Origin: Lachnospiraceae bacterium
Lineage (GTDB): Bacteria; Bacillota; Clostridia; Lachnospirales; Lachnospiraceae
Direction of reading: 5' to 3'
NCBI GenBank assembly: GCA_029067205.1
Contig: JAIEEY010000454.1
Span: 1-35,272 of the forward strand
DNA: 35,272 nucleotides
Shown: positions 1 through 8,235 of the stretch, one piece after another
Numbering within the stretch: the first letter of the stretch is position 1
Layout of the letters: the number at the start of each line of letters is the position of its first letter
Made by a program: the position numbers and the translations under genes
The notes under the pieces: generated by a model
Databases searched by the model: none
What the model was told of the DNA's origin: nothing
The model's input: the letters and a program-made list of their open reading frames with translations, nothing else

Positions 1-2
1 AA

Positions 3-881
3 TATAAAAACCGCACTGCTGACTTTGCCGCAGAGCGCGAAAAGGCAGAAAAGAAAATGATGCGGGAACTGAACGCGGACCCCAATTCTGTCTCCGAATT
101 AAAGAAGATCTGGGGTTATGAGAAGCGCGAGGATGATACGCTCGTGATCACGCGCTACAAGGGGAAACAGATTGAAGTCGAGGTTCCCGAAAAAATCGGC
201 ACTCGTATTGTGTCGGCAATCGGCAGCTGGGCATTTTCGCCGAACGCGTTGCGCCTGAAAAGAGAGCAGCTTGAGCTGCGCAGATCGATCAAACGGATAA
301 CGCTGCCCAAAACGATTTGTGAGATTGGCGAGTGTGCATTTTTTGACTGCCGGGCATTGGAGCAGATCAATATTCCGGACAGTGTAACTGCGATTGGCGC
401 GAAAGCGTTTCTGGGCTGCGATCATTTAAGCACCATTGAACTGCCAGAAGGCATTACAAAGATTGGAGAGGCTGCGTTTGGAGGCTGCCGCTGTTTAAGT
501 GCCATTCATCTGCCCGAGGGCATCACCGAGCTGGGCAACGATACATTTAGAAGCTGTCAATCCCTAAAGAGTGTGACGATTCCCGGAACCGTTGAGATCA
601 TCCGCAGGGGGACATTTTATGGATGCACTGCACTGGAGACGGTAGTGATATCAGAAGGCGTAGTAGAAATCAGGCAGCAGGCTTTTGTAAACTGTACAAA
701 TCTGAGATCGGTAGTGCTGCCCCAGTCGGTTCGGACGATCAAAAATGATACGCGCAAAGGGAAGGCACCAGTCAATGTTTTCAATGGTGATGCCAGTCTG
801 ACAGTGACGGCGGTGCCGAAAAGCTATGCCGAAAAGTACTGCATAAGAAATCAAATCCAATATGTTTGTGGGGAGACTTGA
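3..881 (+). CDS. BspA-type leucine-rich repeat protein, 5' end outside window
   Basis: The frame is open to the window edge and the first 18 codons before the internal ATG at 57 match the middle of the next gene, so this is the C-terminal part of a longer protein and not one starting at 57. From about residue 70 it carries six or seven BspA/LRR_5 repeats of about 23 residues with the pattern I-LP-I--IG--AF-GC--L. Such repeats normally mediate protein or surface binding; no partner can be named. No signal peptide can be judged because the N-terminus is missing. It is a tandem paralogue of the gene at 958-2835 and its C-terminal half is almost identical to that gene. Family call is secure, role unknown. 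Confidence 0.85.
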   Translation, partial: YKNRTADFAAEREKAEKKMMRELNADPNSVSELKKIWGYEKREDDTLVITRYKGKQIEVEVPEKIGTRIVSAIGSWAFSPNALRLKREQLELRRSIKRITLPKTICEIGECAFFDCRALEQINIPDSVTAIGAKAFLGCDHLSTIELPEGITKIGEAAFGGCRCLSAIHLPEGITELGNDTFRSCQSLKSVTIPGTVEIIRRGTFYGCTALETVVISEGVVEIRQQAFVNCTNLRSVVLPQSVRTIKNDTRKGKAPVNVFNGDASLTVTAVPKSYAEKYCIRNQIQYVCGET

Positions 882-957
882 AGCGCGGTCAACGAAAAAT
901 ATTGATACAAACAGCAAAGATTAGTCTGGCAAACAATGCGAAGAATGGGGGATTATT

Positions 958-2835
958 ATGGACTACGAAAACATTTCACAGAAAGATAAATGTGCAGTTC
1001 TACAGCATGCCGTATTTACCAAATCCCCGGAGGAGCTCTCTGCGCTGTACAGACAGCTTGAACCGATTCAAAGCTCCGCGCGGGCGTTAGGGCTTGCCTG
1101 TCGTTTCCGGGGGCTGGAGCATGTCAAAGCGCTTGTCGAGAGCGGCGCGAATTTTCATTACGTGCGCCCTAAAGATGCGGGCGGTTATGATCAACTGCAT
1201 TATTGGCTGTCACCGCTGGAGATGAACGATGTGCTCGAGCATGCGGGGGGTGTTGACATAAGAGACACTTGTTTCACAAATCGCCATTGGCTGCCGCCAT
1301 CGGAGATGGACGACATGCTCCAACAGGCATGGTTTAATAATATCAGAGATGCCTGTCATGCGGACGTGGCGACGGATGGAGCAAAGAGATTCAATGTGCT
1401 GCCGGTTGAACAGCGAGCCGAGATTGTAAAGTACCTGTATGAGCACCGCGAAAAAGTCTGTCTGGATGTGGAGGAACTGCTTTTTTATGCAATTATGAGT
1501 GGCAGCAGACAAATTACCAAAGTCCTCAAAGAGTATGGAGTGGGATTGTCAAAGCAGCGGATTACAAGGCTTATGGAAGGCGGCCGCAGCAATGAGTGGT
1601 GGGAGTTCTGCCATATGTCAGAGCATTTGGGCGATGAGGAATATCCTGATGTGGTTGGCAGCATTGTCAGGGAAATGGAAGGGAACAGATTATATTATAC
1701 AGATGCCGTTTATCAGGCAAACTATAATACATACCGGAAACAGTACAGGTTGTATAAACCGGAGTTTTTTCAGTTTATCCTGGAACACTTTAATCAGAAG
1801 AAGATGAACAAAACGAAGCTGATGCGGGGCGCGATCGACCAAAACAGCGTAGAATGTCTTGAGATCTGCGCCCAAAACGGCTGGCTGCAATTGCCGCAAA
1901 GGCGTGAGGAGATGATAAGATACGCTTCTGAAAACGACGCGACGGAATGTTCCGCATGGCTGCTGGAATATAAAAACCGCACTGCTGACTTTGCCGCAGA
2001 GCGCGAAAAGGCAGAAAAGAAAATGATGCGGGAACTGAACGCAAATCCCAATTCTGTCGCTGAATTAAAGAAGATCTGGGGTTATGAGAAGCGCGAGGAT
2101 GACACGCTTGTGATCACGCGCTACAAGGGGAAACAGATTGAGATCGAAGTTCCCGAAAAAATCGGCAATCGTATCGTGTCGGCAATCGGCAGCTGGGCAT
2201 TCTCATTTGGAGCGTTACGCCTGAAAAATGAACAGATCAAGCTGCGCAAGGCGATCACCCGGATAACGCTGCCAAAAACGATTCGTGCTATTGGCGAATG
2301 TGCATTTTACGGCTGCCAGGCATTGGTACAGATTAATATCCCCAATGGTATCACTGCGATTGGGGCAAGAGCGTTTTGGAGCTGCAAATGCTTAAGTGCC
2401 ATTGAGCTGCCGGATAGTATCACCGAGATTGGCGATGAGGCGTTTGCGGGCTGTAATCGTTTAAAAATTGTTGAGCTGCCAGAGGGTATCACCGAGATTG
2501 GCAAGGATACATTTAGGAACTGTCAATCCCTAAAGAGTGTGACGATTCCCGGAACCGTCGAGATCATCCGCAGGGGGACATTTTATGGATGTACTGCACT
2601 CGAGACGGCAGTGATATCAGAGGGCGTAGTAGAAATCAGGCAGAAGGCTTTTGCAGACTGTACAAATCTGAGATCAGTAGTGCTGCCCCAATCGGTTCGG
2701 GCGATCAAAAATGATACCAAAAGGCAGGCGCCAGTCACTGTTTTCAACGGTGATGCCAGTCTGACAGTGACGGCAGCGCCGAAAAGCTATGCCGAAAAGT
2801 ACTGTCGGCGAAACAATATTCCTGTGACAGAATGA
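958..2835 (+). CDS. Large protein with helical/ankyrin-like N-terminus and C-terminal BspA-type leucine-rich repeats
   Basis: A 625-residue protein starting at an ATG preceded by GGGGG. Residues 1 to about 340 are helical and contain ankyrin-like stretches (for example LACRFRGLEHVKALVESGAN and a later segment on ECLEICAQNGWLQLP), but I cannot define full canonical ankyrin repeats. A charged linker (about 340-360) leads to a conserved module beginning MMRELN and then to six or seven 23-residue LRR_5 repeats (about 430-600). There is no signal peptide or membrane segment, so it is probably cytoplasmic. It is a tandem duplicate of the upstream gene. Both repeat types are protein-interaction scaffolds; the specific function is unknown. 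Confidence 0.85.
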   Translation: MDYENISQKDKCAVLQHAVFTKSPEELSALYRQLEPIQSSARALGLACRFRGLEHVKALVESGANFHYVRPKDAGGYDQLHYWLSPLEMNDVLEHAGGVDIRDTCFTNRHWLPPSEMDDMLQQAWFNNIRDACHADVATDGAKRFNVLPVEQRAEIVKYLYEHREKVCLDVEELLFYAIMSGSRQITKVLKEYGVGLSKQRITRLMEGGRSNEWWEFCHMSEHLGDEEYPDVVGSIVREMEGNRLYYTDAVYQANYNTYRKQYRLYKPEFFQFILEHFNQKKMNKTKLMRGAIDQNSVECLEICAQNGWLQLPQRREEMIRYASENDATECSAWLLEYKNRTADFAAEREKAEKKMMRELNANPNSVAELKKIWGYEKREDDTLVITRYKGKQIEIEVPEKIGNRIVSAIGSWAFSFGALRLKNEQIKLRKAITRITLPKTIRAIGECAFYGCQALVQINIPNGITAIGARAFWSCKCLSAIELPDSITEIGDEAFAGCNRLKIVELPEGITEIGKDTFRNCQSLKSVTIPGTVEIIRRGTFYGCTALETAVISEGVVEIRQKAFADCTNLRSVVLPQSVRAIKNDTKRQAPVTVFNGDASLTVTAAPKSYAEKYCRRNNIPVTE

Positions 2836-2866
2836 CAGAGTATAAAGGGATTTGAAAAAAATTAGA

Positions 2867-2888
2867 ATATGACACACTGATGTCATAT
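2867..2888. promoter_or_regulatory. Inverted repeat ATATGACA-N6-TGTCATAT
   Basis: Perfect 8-bp arms with a 6-bp spacer lie 32 bp after the LRR gene and about 115 bp before the VOC remnant. It has no T-run, so it is more like an operator or simple hairpin than an intrinsic terminator. Function is inferred only. Confidence 0.3.
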
Positions 2889-3001
2889 TATGTATGGTAT
2901 CATGTTTAAAAATCGTTCTTAAAAGGCTATAACAAGGGCTTGTCACAGGTTGGCTGTCAACAGGTTCTTACAATATGCGGCAGTTTTGGGAGGAAACGAA
3001 C

Positions 3002-3140
3002 ATGTATACATACGGAAGCATTTATCTGATCGCAAAGGATTTTGACAAAAGCGTTTTATTTTACAGGGAATTATTTCTGTCTGAAAGACCCGGATGGTAA
3101 TACGATAGAGATTACCGGCAATTATGAGGGAGAGGTATAA
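3002..3140 (+). pseudogene. VOC/glyoxalase-family remnant with internal deletion
   Basis: A good ribosome binding site (GGGAGG) precedes an ATG at 3002. The first 25 codons read like the N-terminal beta-alpha unit of a vicinal-oxygen-chelate protein (MYTYGSIYLIAKDFDKSVLF then YRELF), and translation then stops at 3100. In another frame, bases from about 3071 encode the typical C-terminal end of the same family (YFCLKDPDGNTIEITG), ending at 3138-3140. The roughly 80 residues that should lie between are absent. This is a gene broken by an internal deletion. Its end overlaps the ribosome binding site of the next gene, so the two were probably adjacent in one operon. Confidence 0.8.
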
Positions 3141-3144
3141 AAGA

Positions 3145-3867
3145 ATGAATGTTCTGGAGAAAATCAGTCATGAAACAATGGTGTTTATGAGGGGAAAATA
3201 CCGTCTGGACGAAATTGGAGATGGGAAGGATGAATTGCAGTTCAAACAGGGACAGAAAACAATTTTGACAATCTATATTCATGAGGACAGATATACCTTT
3301 TTGATTATTTTTGGCAAAAAAGAGCGGGAAATTTTTGAGATGCACAGGGGGGAGTATTCGCAATATATTTGTGGCTATTATGACAGTGCAAAGACATATC
3401 ATGATGGGAAATGGATGTTTATCGATGTGACGACAATGGAGCAGCTTGAAGAAGTCAAGAAGCTGATACAGATCAAGAAAAAGCCAAACCGCAAACCATT
3501 TCCGAAGGAGAACGCTATCTATGCACAATGTGGCCAGCGCTGTGATCTGTGCGTCCATTATATCGGGACGAAGGATGAGCAGCGTGCTGAGATGATAATT
3601 CAGTTGACGAAAATGTGGGACATCACAGATTGGAGTATGCGCTGCAGCGGCTGCGACAGTGAGGAATGTTATTGTAAGGATGATCCATGCAATGCCAAGA
3701 AATGCGCACAGCAGAAAGGGATTTCACAGTGCAGGGAGTGTACGGATTATCCGTGTATAAGCGCGACAGCGGCAGATTACCGTTCTATGATTCACACAGA
3801 AGTTCATTATGCTGATGAGATTACCTGGGGAATACTGCCCTATGTTCCATGGCAGTATGAAATTTAA
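3145..3867 (+). CDS. DUF3788-like plus DUF3795-like cysteine-rich protein
   Basis: A 240-residue protein; I chose the ATG at 3145 because GGGAGAGG lies at the right distance upstream, whereas an upstream in-frame ATG at 3124 lacks this. Residues 1 to about 115 resemble DUF3788 (small domain ending in a GKWMFIDV motif). Residues about 130-215 resemble DUF3795, a likely metal-binding module, with many cysteines: CGQRCDLC, CSGCDSEECYC, C-N-A-K-K-C, CRECTDYPC. Domain names are from memory of these families. A zinc or iron-sulfur site is inferred from the Cys pattern. No enzymatic role is known to me. It follows the VOC remnant directly. Confidence 0.75.
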   Translation: MNVLEKISHETMVFMRGKYRLDEIGDGKDELQFKQGQKTILTIYIHEDRYTFLIIFGKKEREIFEMHRGEYSQYICGYYDSAKTYHDGKWMFIDVTTMEQLEEVKKLIQIKKKPNRKPFPKENAIYAQCGQRCDLCVHYIGTKDEQRAEMIIQLTKMWDITDWSMRCSGCDSEECYCKDDPCNAKKCAQQKGISQCRECTDYPCISATAADYRSMIHTEVHYADEITWGILPYVPWQYEI

Positions 3868-3932
3868 TCAGAAGCCTATGGATATTTTATAGAAATGAAT
3901 GTTTGGACAGCAGAGATGGAGGAGACAGTATC

Positions 3933-4754
3933 ATGCTGGAATTGCCAGAAAGTTATACGATAGCAAAACAGATCAGGGAACACTTGACAGGGAAGATCAT
4001 CAGTTATATTGAAGTGCTGCAGACACCGCATAAATTTGCATTTTTTAGCGGCGATCGGGATAAGTATGAGGAGTATCTGGAGGGGCAGACCATAACAGGT
4101 GCAGTCTTTCAGGGCGGAATGGTGCAGATTGATACGGAGGACTGCATGATTGTGTTGAACGATGGAGCATATCCAAAGTATTGTGAGGACAAAAAGAAAT
4201 TTCCGAAGAAACACCAGTTTGCACTCTGTTTTGACGATGAGACCGGAATCTTTGTGTCTATTCAGATGTATGGTGGGATTATGGTATTCCCTAAGGGAAA
4301 ATGTGCAGAAGGCTATTACATTTCATCAAGCACAAAGCCTAATCCGCTGACAGATGATTTTACATTTGACTATTTTAAGTCCCTTTATACGGCAGGCAAA
4401 AGACTTTCCGCCAAGGCATTTCTCGCGACACAGCAGCGCATACCGGGGCTTGGAAACGGCGTATTGCAGGACATTCTGTGGGATGCTGGCATCGATCCGC
4501 GCTTTTCGATGCAGGAAGCGTCGGAGGAGGATTTTCAAGCTTTGTATGATTCTGCAAAAAAGATTGTGAAGGAAATGGCAGAAAAGGGCGGACGTGACAC
4601 TGAGAGAGACCTCTTCGGACAAAAGGGAAATTATATCACACAGCTGAGCAAAAATTCGTTGAACGAGCCATGCGTCCGGTGCGGATATGAGATTCACAAG
4701 GCAAATTATATGGGAGGGACAATCTACTTCTGTGAGCACTGCCAGAAACGCTAG
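3933..4754 (+). CDS. Fpg/Nei-family (formamidopyrimidine-DNA glycosylase-like) protein lacking key catalytic residues
   Basis: The 273-residue protein starts at 3933, 10 codons inside a longer open frame; GGAGG upstream and the family-typical MxELPE start support this. It has the H2TH region (GLGNGVLQDILWDAGIDP, about residues 170-187) and a C-terminal zinc finger (CVRC and CEHCQ, about 247-271). However, Fpg/Nei enzymes use Pro2 as Schiff-base nucleophile, a beta-hairpin Lys and a zinc-finger Arg. Here position 2 is Leu, the hairpin reads FQGGMVQI without Lys, and the finger reads GGTIYFC without Arg. Glu3 is kept. It may bind DNA or act differently from classical enzymes. Its stop codon lies in the CTAG target of the adjacent MITE. 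Confidence 0.8.
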   Translation: MLELPESYTIAKQIREHLTGKIISYIEVLQTPHKFAFFSGDRDKYEEYLEGQTITGAVFQGGMVQIDTEDCMIVLNDGAYPKYCEDKKKFPKKHQFALCFDDETGIFVSIQMYGGIMVFPKGKCAEGYYISSSTKPNPLTDDFTFDYFKSLYTAGKRLSAKAFLATQQRIPGLGNGVLQDILWDAGIDPRFSMQEASEEDFQALYDSAKKIVKEMAEKGGRDTERDLFGQKGNYITQLSKNSLNEPCVRCGYEIHKANYMGGTIYFCEHCQKR

Positions 4755-4935
4755 TACAGCATTGCGCAAATAACGGTGAATACAGCACCTGCTATTTGTG
4801 CCAGTACAAAGGACTGACACAGTCCTTATGTTGTCGTCAGTCAACAATGCCACCGCATTGCCTCCTTCCTCCGCCTTGTCCTGACACAAATATCAGGCAC
4901 TGTTTTTCACCGTTATTTAGGCAATGCTGTACTAG
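4751..4935. mobile_element. MITE, full-length copy (IS630/Tc1-like ends inferred)
   Basis: A 185-bp element (counting the flanking CTAG at both sides) with terminal inverted repeats of about 30 bp. The two ends differ at only two bases: CTAGTACAGCATTGC at the left is matched by GCAATGCTGTACTAG at the right, and the match continues as AAATAACGGTGAA. It carries no open frame for a transposase. A second, shorter copy lies at 31043-31131. Both sit in CTAG. A TA target duplication inside CTAG is a known preference of IS630-type transposases, so mobilisation by such an enzyme in trans is a reasonable inference. The left CTAG supplies the stop codon of the Fpg-like gene; the unoccupied site would give the same stop. 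Confidence 0.85.
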
Positions 4936-4950
4936 AGAATGAAGGAGAAT

Positions 4951-5011
4951 TTTGAAAGAAGATCACTTTCAAACTATTGATTGGTATGTGTGTCAGAGCA
5001 TGCAAGGGGGT
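4951..5011 (+). promoter_or_regulatory. Two-hairpin leader element, copy 1 (upstream of GNAT gene)
   Basis: Hairpin 1 has arms TTTGAAAG and CTTTCAAA. A conserved linker ATTGATTGG follows, then hairpin 2 (GTGTGT, loop CAGA, GCATGC, using G-U pairs), then CAAGGGGG, which is the ribosome binding site of the GNAT gene. The same architecture occurs at 22345-22406 before comEC with a different but still paired second stem. It may be a structured cis-regulatory RNA or a mobile repeat. Confidence 0.6.
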
Positions 5012-5015
5012 AAAT

Positions 5016-5771
5016 ATGACAGAGAGAGAAATTATCCAACACATTGACGATGGAGCCAATTATTATGTCGGCTTATTTGGAGAGGCGATCCATATGGAAA
5101 AAGTTGAGAAAGAATTTTACTCTTATGTTAAACCGAAAGAAGGGGAACAGGGGATATCGTTTATTTATAATGTTCGTCTTGACAATCTTCCAACAGAACA
5201 GATAAAGATTACCATAGATGAAATGAAATCAATGCATATGCCGATATGGCTTGGTTTACTTGTATCGGATGAGGCAGCCTTTCTATTTTCCGGAAAGAAA
5301 CCCACACATGAAAAAACTGAGCATGATGAAAATGATGAGATCTATATGGCGATGCTCCCTGAAGAAAAAAGAGAATGTCATGATAATAACAAAAAAATCA
5401 TTCAGGTACATTCAGCTGAGGAATTTGCTCTATGGGCACGAACAACAAATGATATTTTTTCCGGTGGCTACCCCGATATCCATCCAGTTAATCATTTTAT
5501 ATGGTGTGAGAAAAAGGGAGTGAAATGTTATATGATGTATCATGACAACATTCTGGTTTCTGTAGCTGCCATTATGAATAATAATGACGCTGCGTCTCTT
5601 GAATTTGTCGGTACGATTCCCGAAATGCGTAATAAAGGATTCGCAAGATCTGTATGTGAAAAGGCCGTATGCGATGCTTTTTCCGATGGTGCATCAATCA
5701 TTACAATTCGTGCAATTAATGCGGCGGCGGCAAGATTGTATCAGTCGATAGGATTCAAAGCTTACAATTAA
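5016..5771 (+). CDS. GNAT-family N-acetyltransferase
   Basis: A 251-residue protein. The ATG at 5016 is chosen because AAGGGGG sits 6-11 bases before it; a longer frame from a TTG at 4977 runs through the leader hairpin. Residues 1 to about 125 form an N-terminal region with no family I recognise. The C-terminal part (about 125-251) is a GNAT acyltransferase fold: the acetyl-CoA-binding motif reads GTIPEMRNKGFARSVCEKAV, and the last motif is AAARLYQSIGF. It would transfer an acetyl group from acetyl-CoA to an amine; the substrate is unknown. It is monocistronic as far as visible and is preceded by the two-hairpin leader and the MITE. Confidence 0.85.
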   Translation: MTEREIIQHIDDGANYYVGLFGEAIHMEKVEKEFYSYVKPKEGEQGISFIYNVRLDNLPTEQIKITIDEMKSMHMPIWLGLLVSDEAAFLFSGKKPTHEKTEHDENDEIYMAMLPEEKRECHDNNKKIIQVHSAEEFALWARTTNDIFSGGYPDIHPVNHFIWCEKKGVKCYMMYHDNILVSVAAIMNNNDAASLEFVGTIPEMRNKGFARSVCEKAVCDAFSDGASIITIRAINAAAARLYQSIGFKAYN

Positions 5772-5835
5772 GTGTAGGGCTGTGGGAACATGTTGATGGC
5801 AGAATCTTTGATACAATAGGATAGAAAAAGATATT

Positions 5836-6732
5836 ATGAACAAATATACACTAAGACAGTCCATGATCTTATTCCTGACCGCCACGATATGGGGCGTGGC
5901 GTTTGTCGCACAGAGTGTGGGGATGGACTATGTGGAACCGTACACTTTTATCGCGGCAAGAAATGTGGTCGCGCTGGTGGTCTTGCTGCCCTGCGTGGCG
6001 GTCATGAAAAAAAAGCGAAAGGAAAAAATCGAACAGGAACAACAAAAAAAGAATCGCATAATTTTGTTGATTGGAGGCATATGCTGTGGCGTATGTCTTT
6101 TTGCCGCGAGTGCGCTTCAGCAGTTTGGCATGCAATACACGACAGTGGGGAAAGCCGGATTTATCACGGCGATGTACTTGGTACTCGTTCCGGTATTTGG
6201 CGTATTTTTGAAAAAGAAAACAGGTGTTAGAGTGTGGATTGCAGTGATTATTGCGGTGGCAGGGCTCTATCTGCTGTGCATTGCAAAAGGAGAGTTTCGT
6301 CTGCAAAAAGGAGACATTTACATACTTGGCTGTGCGGCAGTGTTTGCCCTGCACATTCTGGTCATAGACCATTTTTCACCGTTGGTGGACGGTGTGAAAC
6401 TCTCATGTGTGCAGTTTGTGACCAATGCAGTGCTGGGGACGGTCATGATGCTCTTACTAGAGCAGCCAGGCGTCTCGGATATGCTTGCAGCGTGGCTCCC
6501 AATTGTATATGCAGGCGCACTCTCAAGCGGTGTGGGATACACCTTGCAGATCATAGGCCAAAAAGGCGTGAATCCCACAACCGCTTCCCTGATTTTAAGC
6601 CTGGAATCTGTTGTTTCCGTTCTGGCAGGCTGGCTGTTTCTGCATCAGGTGCTTACTATGCGGGAGCTCGCCGGCTGCGTTTTGGCTTTTGCAGCAATCA
6701 TTCTTGTGCAGGTTCCGGTGAAAGAGACTTGA
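5836..6732 (+). CDS. EamA/DMT-family membrane transporter
   Basis: A 298-residue, highly hydrophobic protein with about ten membrane segments arranged as two EamA repeats. Repeat 1 starts LFLTATIWGVAFVAQS, typical of the drug/metabolite transporter superfamily. Repeat 2 includes GALSSGVGYTLQIIGQK and ASLILSLESVVSVLAGWL, both characteristic. A basic cytoplasmic loop (KKKRKEKIEQEQQKK) lies at about residues 57-72. The length is normal for the family. It probably exports or imports a small metabolite, but the substrate cannot be read from sequence. The upstream ribosome binding site is weak. No partner gene adjoins it. Confidence 0.88.
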   Translation: MNKYTLRQSMILFLTATIWGVAFVAQSVGMDYVEPYTFIAARNVVALVVLLPCVAVMKKKRKEKIEQEQQKKNRIILLIGGICCGVCLFAASALQQFGMQYTTVGKAGFITAMYLVLVPVFGVFLKKKTGVRVWIAVIIAVAGLYLLCIAKGEFRLQKGDIYILGCAAVFALHILVIDHFSPLVDGVKLSCVQFVTNAVLGTVMMLLLEQPGVSDMLAAWLPIVYAGALSSGVGYTLQIIGQKGVNPTTASLILSLESVVSVLAGWLFLHQVLTMRELAGCVLAFAAIILVQVPVKET

Positions 6733-6751
6733 AATTGAGGTAAAAATACTC

Positions 6752-6766
6752 TATACTTGAAGTATA
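6752..6766. promoter_or_regulatory. 15-bp palindrome TATACT-TGA-AGTATA upstream of chemoreceptor gene
   Basis: A perfect inverted repeat 30 bp before the chemoreceptor ATG. It could be a repressor site overlapping a promoter; TATACT itself resembles a -10 box. No convincing sigma-28 flagellar promoter is visible nearby. Confidence 0.3.
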
Positions 6767-6795
6767 TAAAGTTACAAGCAGGGGGATAGATACTT

Positions 6796-8142
6796 ATGGA
6801 AAACAAAACATACAAAAAGGTTTCTTTAATAGTAACCATTAACATTTTGATGTTTATTATTCTTACGATCGCTTTTTCGATCAACAACGTAATATCATGC
6901 AAGATGATGGAAAAGGAGATTGTGAAAATTGCCGGGATTACTACGGCAGAGGCGCGGACACAGATTATTGGGACCATTGGGTTGACTACAATTGTCAGTC
7001 TTACAGTGGGAATCATCGCACTGATCATACTGGCGTTGATCATGGAATTTCTAGTGGTTATGCCGCTTAAAAAGGCAGTTGCGGAGATTCACCGAATCGC
7101 GCGTTATGATCTGACAGAAGGAAATATGGCAAATGTACGTGCCATGACGATGAGGAAGGATGAACTTGGCAGTATCAGCAGGAATATTGTCCTGATGTTT
7201 GATAACCTGCGCAATATTGTGAGGCAGATCGAACAGTCATCAACCACAGTTTCCGATAACGCAAGTACACTTGCAGACCAGACGATGCAGTTAAAGCGTT
7301 CGTCTGATGAGATCAGTACTACGATGAATGATCTCAGCAATGCCGCTATGTCCCAGGCAGGGGATACGACCACCAGTGCGAATGAAGTTGCAAAGCTCGA
7401 TGAGCTGATCGTGCGCAATCTCAATGACACAGAGAATCTCAGGGGCAATGCCGACGAGATGGATAAAGTAAAAAATAACGGTCTTACTGCAATCAAGGAT
7501 TTAATCGACAAGACAACAAAGAGCCGTGAGAGTATTGCCATTGTGAGAGAGGCAATGCAGCAGAATAACGAACAGGTACAAAAGATTGAGATGACTAGCC
7601 AGAAAATCAACGACATTGCAGACCAGACCAATCTGCTGTCACTCAATGCGGCGATTGAGGCGGCAAGGGCAGGAGATGCAGGAAGAGGATTTGCCGTTGT
7701 TGCGGAGGAGATCAGGGGATTGGCAGACGAAACCAACAATCTTACCAGTGAGATTGGAACCATTATCCAGGAGCTTCTTGAGAAGACTGCCGATGCGGTT
7801 CGGAATATGGAAAGCATGGAAAAGATCTTTGAGGAACAGGAGCGCAGTGTCGGGGACACAAGGGAAAACTTCATGCAGATCGAGCAGTGTCTTGAGAGTG
7901 TCCAGTCCAGCGTCAATATGCTCCATGAGTCCAGCAACAATATGACAGGCAGCAAGGAGATCATCGTGGATATGATAGAGGGAATATCAGCAGCGTCGCA
8001 GGAGAACGCGGCAGGAAGTGAGGAAGTGCTGGCGGCAGTGGAGACACAGGACAGCGTCGTCACGGACATCACAGGTATGGCGCAGAATCTGTCGGCAGTT
8101 GCGGAGGAGTTAATGCAGCAGGCACACAAGTTCAAGGTTTGA
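6796..8142 (+). CDS. Methyl-accepting chemotaxis protein with minimal ectodomain
   Basis: A 448-residue receptor preceded by a GGGGG ribosome binding site. Two membrane segments (about residues 9-29 and 57-88) bracket only about 27 outside residues, far shorter than the 150 or more usual for ligand-binding domains. A HAMP-like linker follows (about 88-140), then a long coiled-coil signalling domain. The hairpin tip is canonical ([20 protein letters not shown], about 279-298, then [11 protein letters not shown]), where CheA and CheW bind. The tail ends [13 protein letters not shown] with no CheR-docking pentapeptide. It likely senses membrane state, an internal cue or a partner protein. No other chemotaxis or flagellar gene is nearby. 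Confidence 0.93.
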   Translation: MENKTYKKVSLIVTINILMFIILTIAFSINNVISCKMMEKEIVKIAGITTAEARTQIIGTIGLTTIVSLTVGIIALIILALIMEFLVVMPLKKAVAEIHRIARYDLTEGNMANVRAMTMRKDELGSISRNIVLMFDNLRNIVRQIEQSSTTVSDNASTLADQTMQLKRSSDEISTTMNDLSNAAMSQAGDTTTSANEVAKLDELIVRNLNDTENLRGNADEMDKVKNNGLTAIKDLIDKTTKSRESIAIVREAMQQNNEQVQKIEMTSQKINDIADQTNLLSLNAAIEAARAGDAGRGFAVVAEEIRGLADETNNLTSEIGTIIQELLEKTADAVRNMESMEKIFEEQERSVGDTRENFMQIEQCLESVQSSVNMLHESSNNMTGSKEIIVDMIEGISAASQENAAGSEEVLAAVETQDSVVTDITGMAQNLSAVAEELMQQAHKFKV

Positions 8143-8235
8143 TAAATACATAGGTTAGATAATGATAGAAGTTCTGGCAGGCTTATTTACTTTGACAAGA
8201 ACATATGTTTGAAATATAAATGAGAAATTTTGTTT

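Noticed and set aside
4326..4889. Minus-strand frame spanning the Fpg-like gene end and the MITE
   Set aside because: It arises from the MITE sequence plus antisense of the glycosylase-like gene and resembles no transposase.
5869..6743. Alternative frames on both strands inside the EamA transporter gene
   Set aside because: Rich in Cys, His and Arg, without domain resemblance; the transporter frame explains the region.
7104..8135. Long open frame (343 codons) on the minus strand inside the chemoreceptor gene
   Set aside because: It is antisense to a well-supported chemoreceptor with canonical motifs; its translation is serine/leucine-rich low-complexity sequence and no ribosome binding site precedes it.
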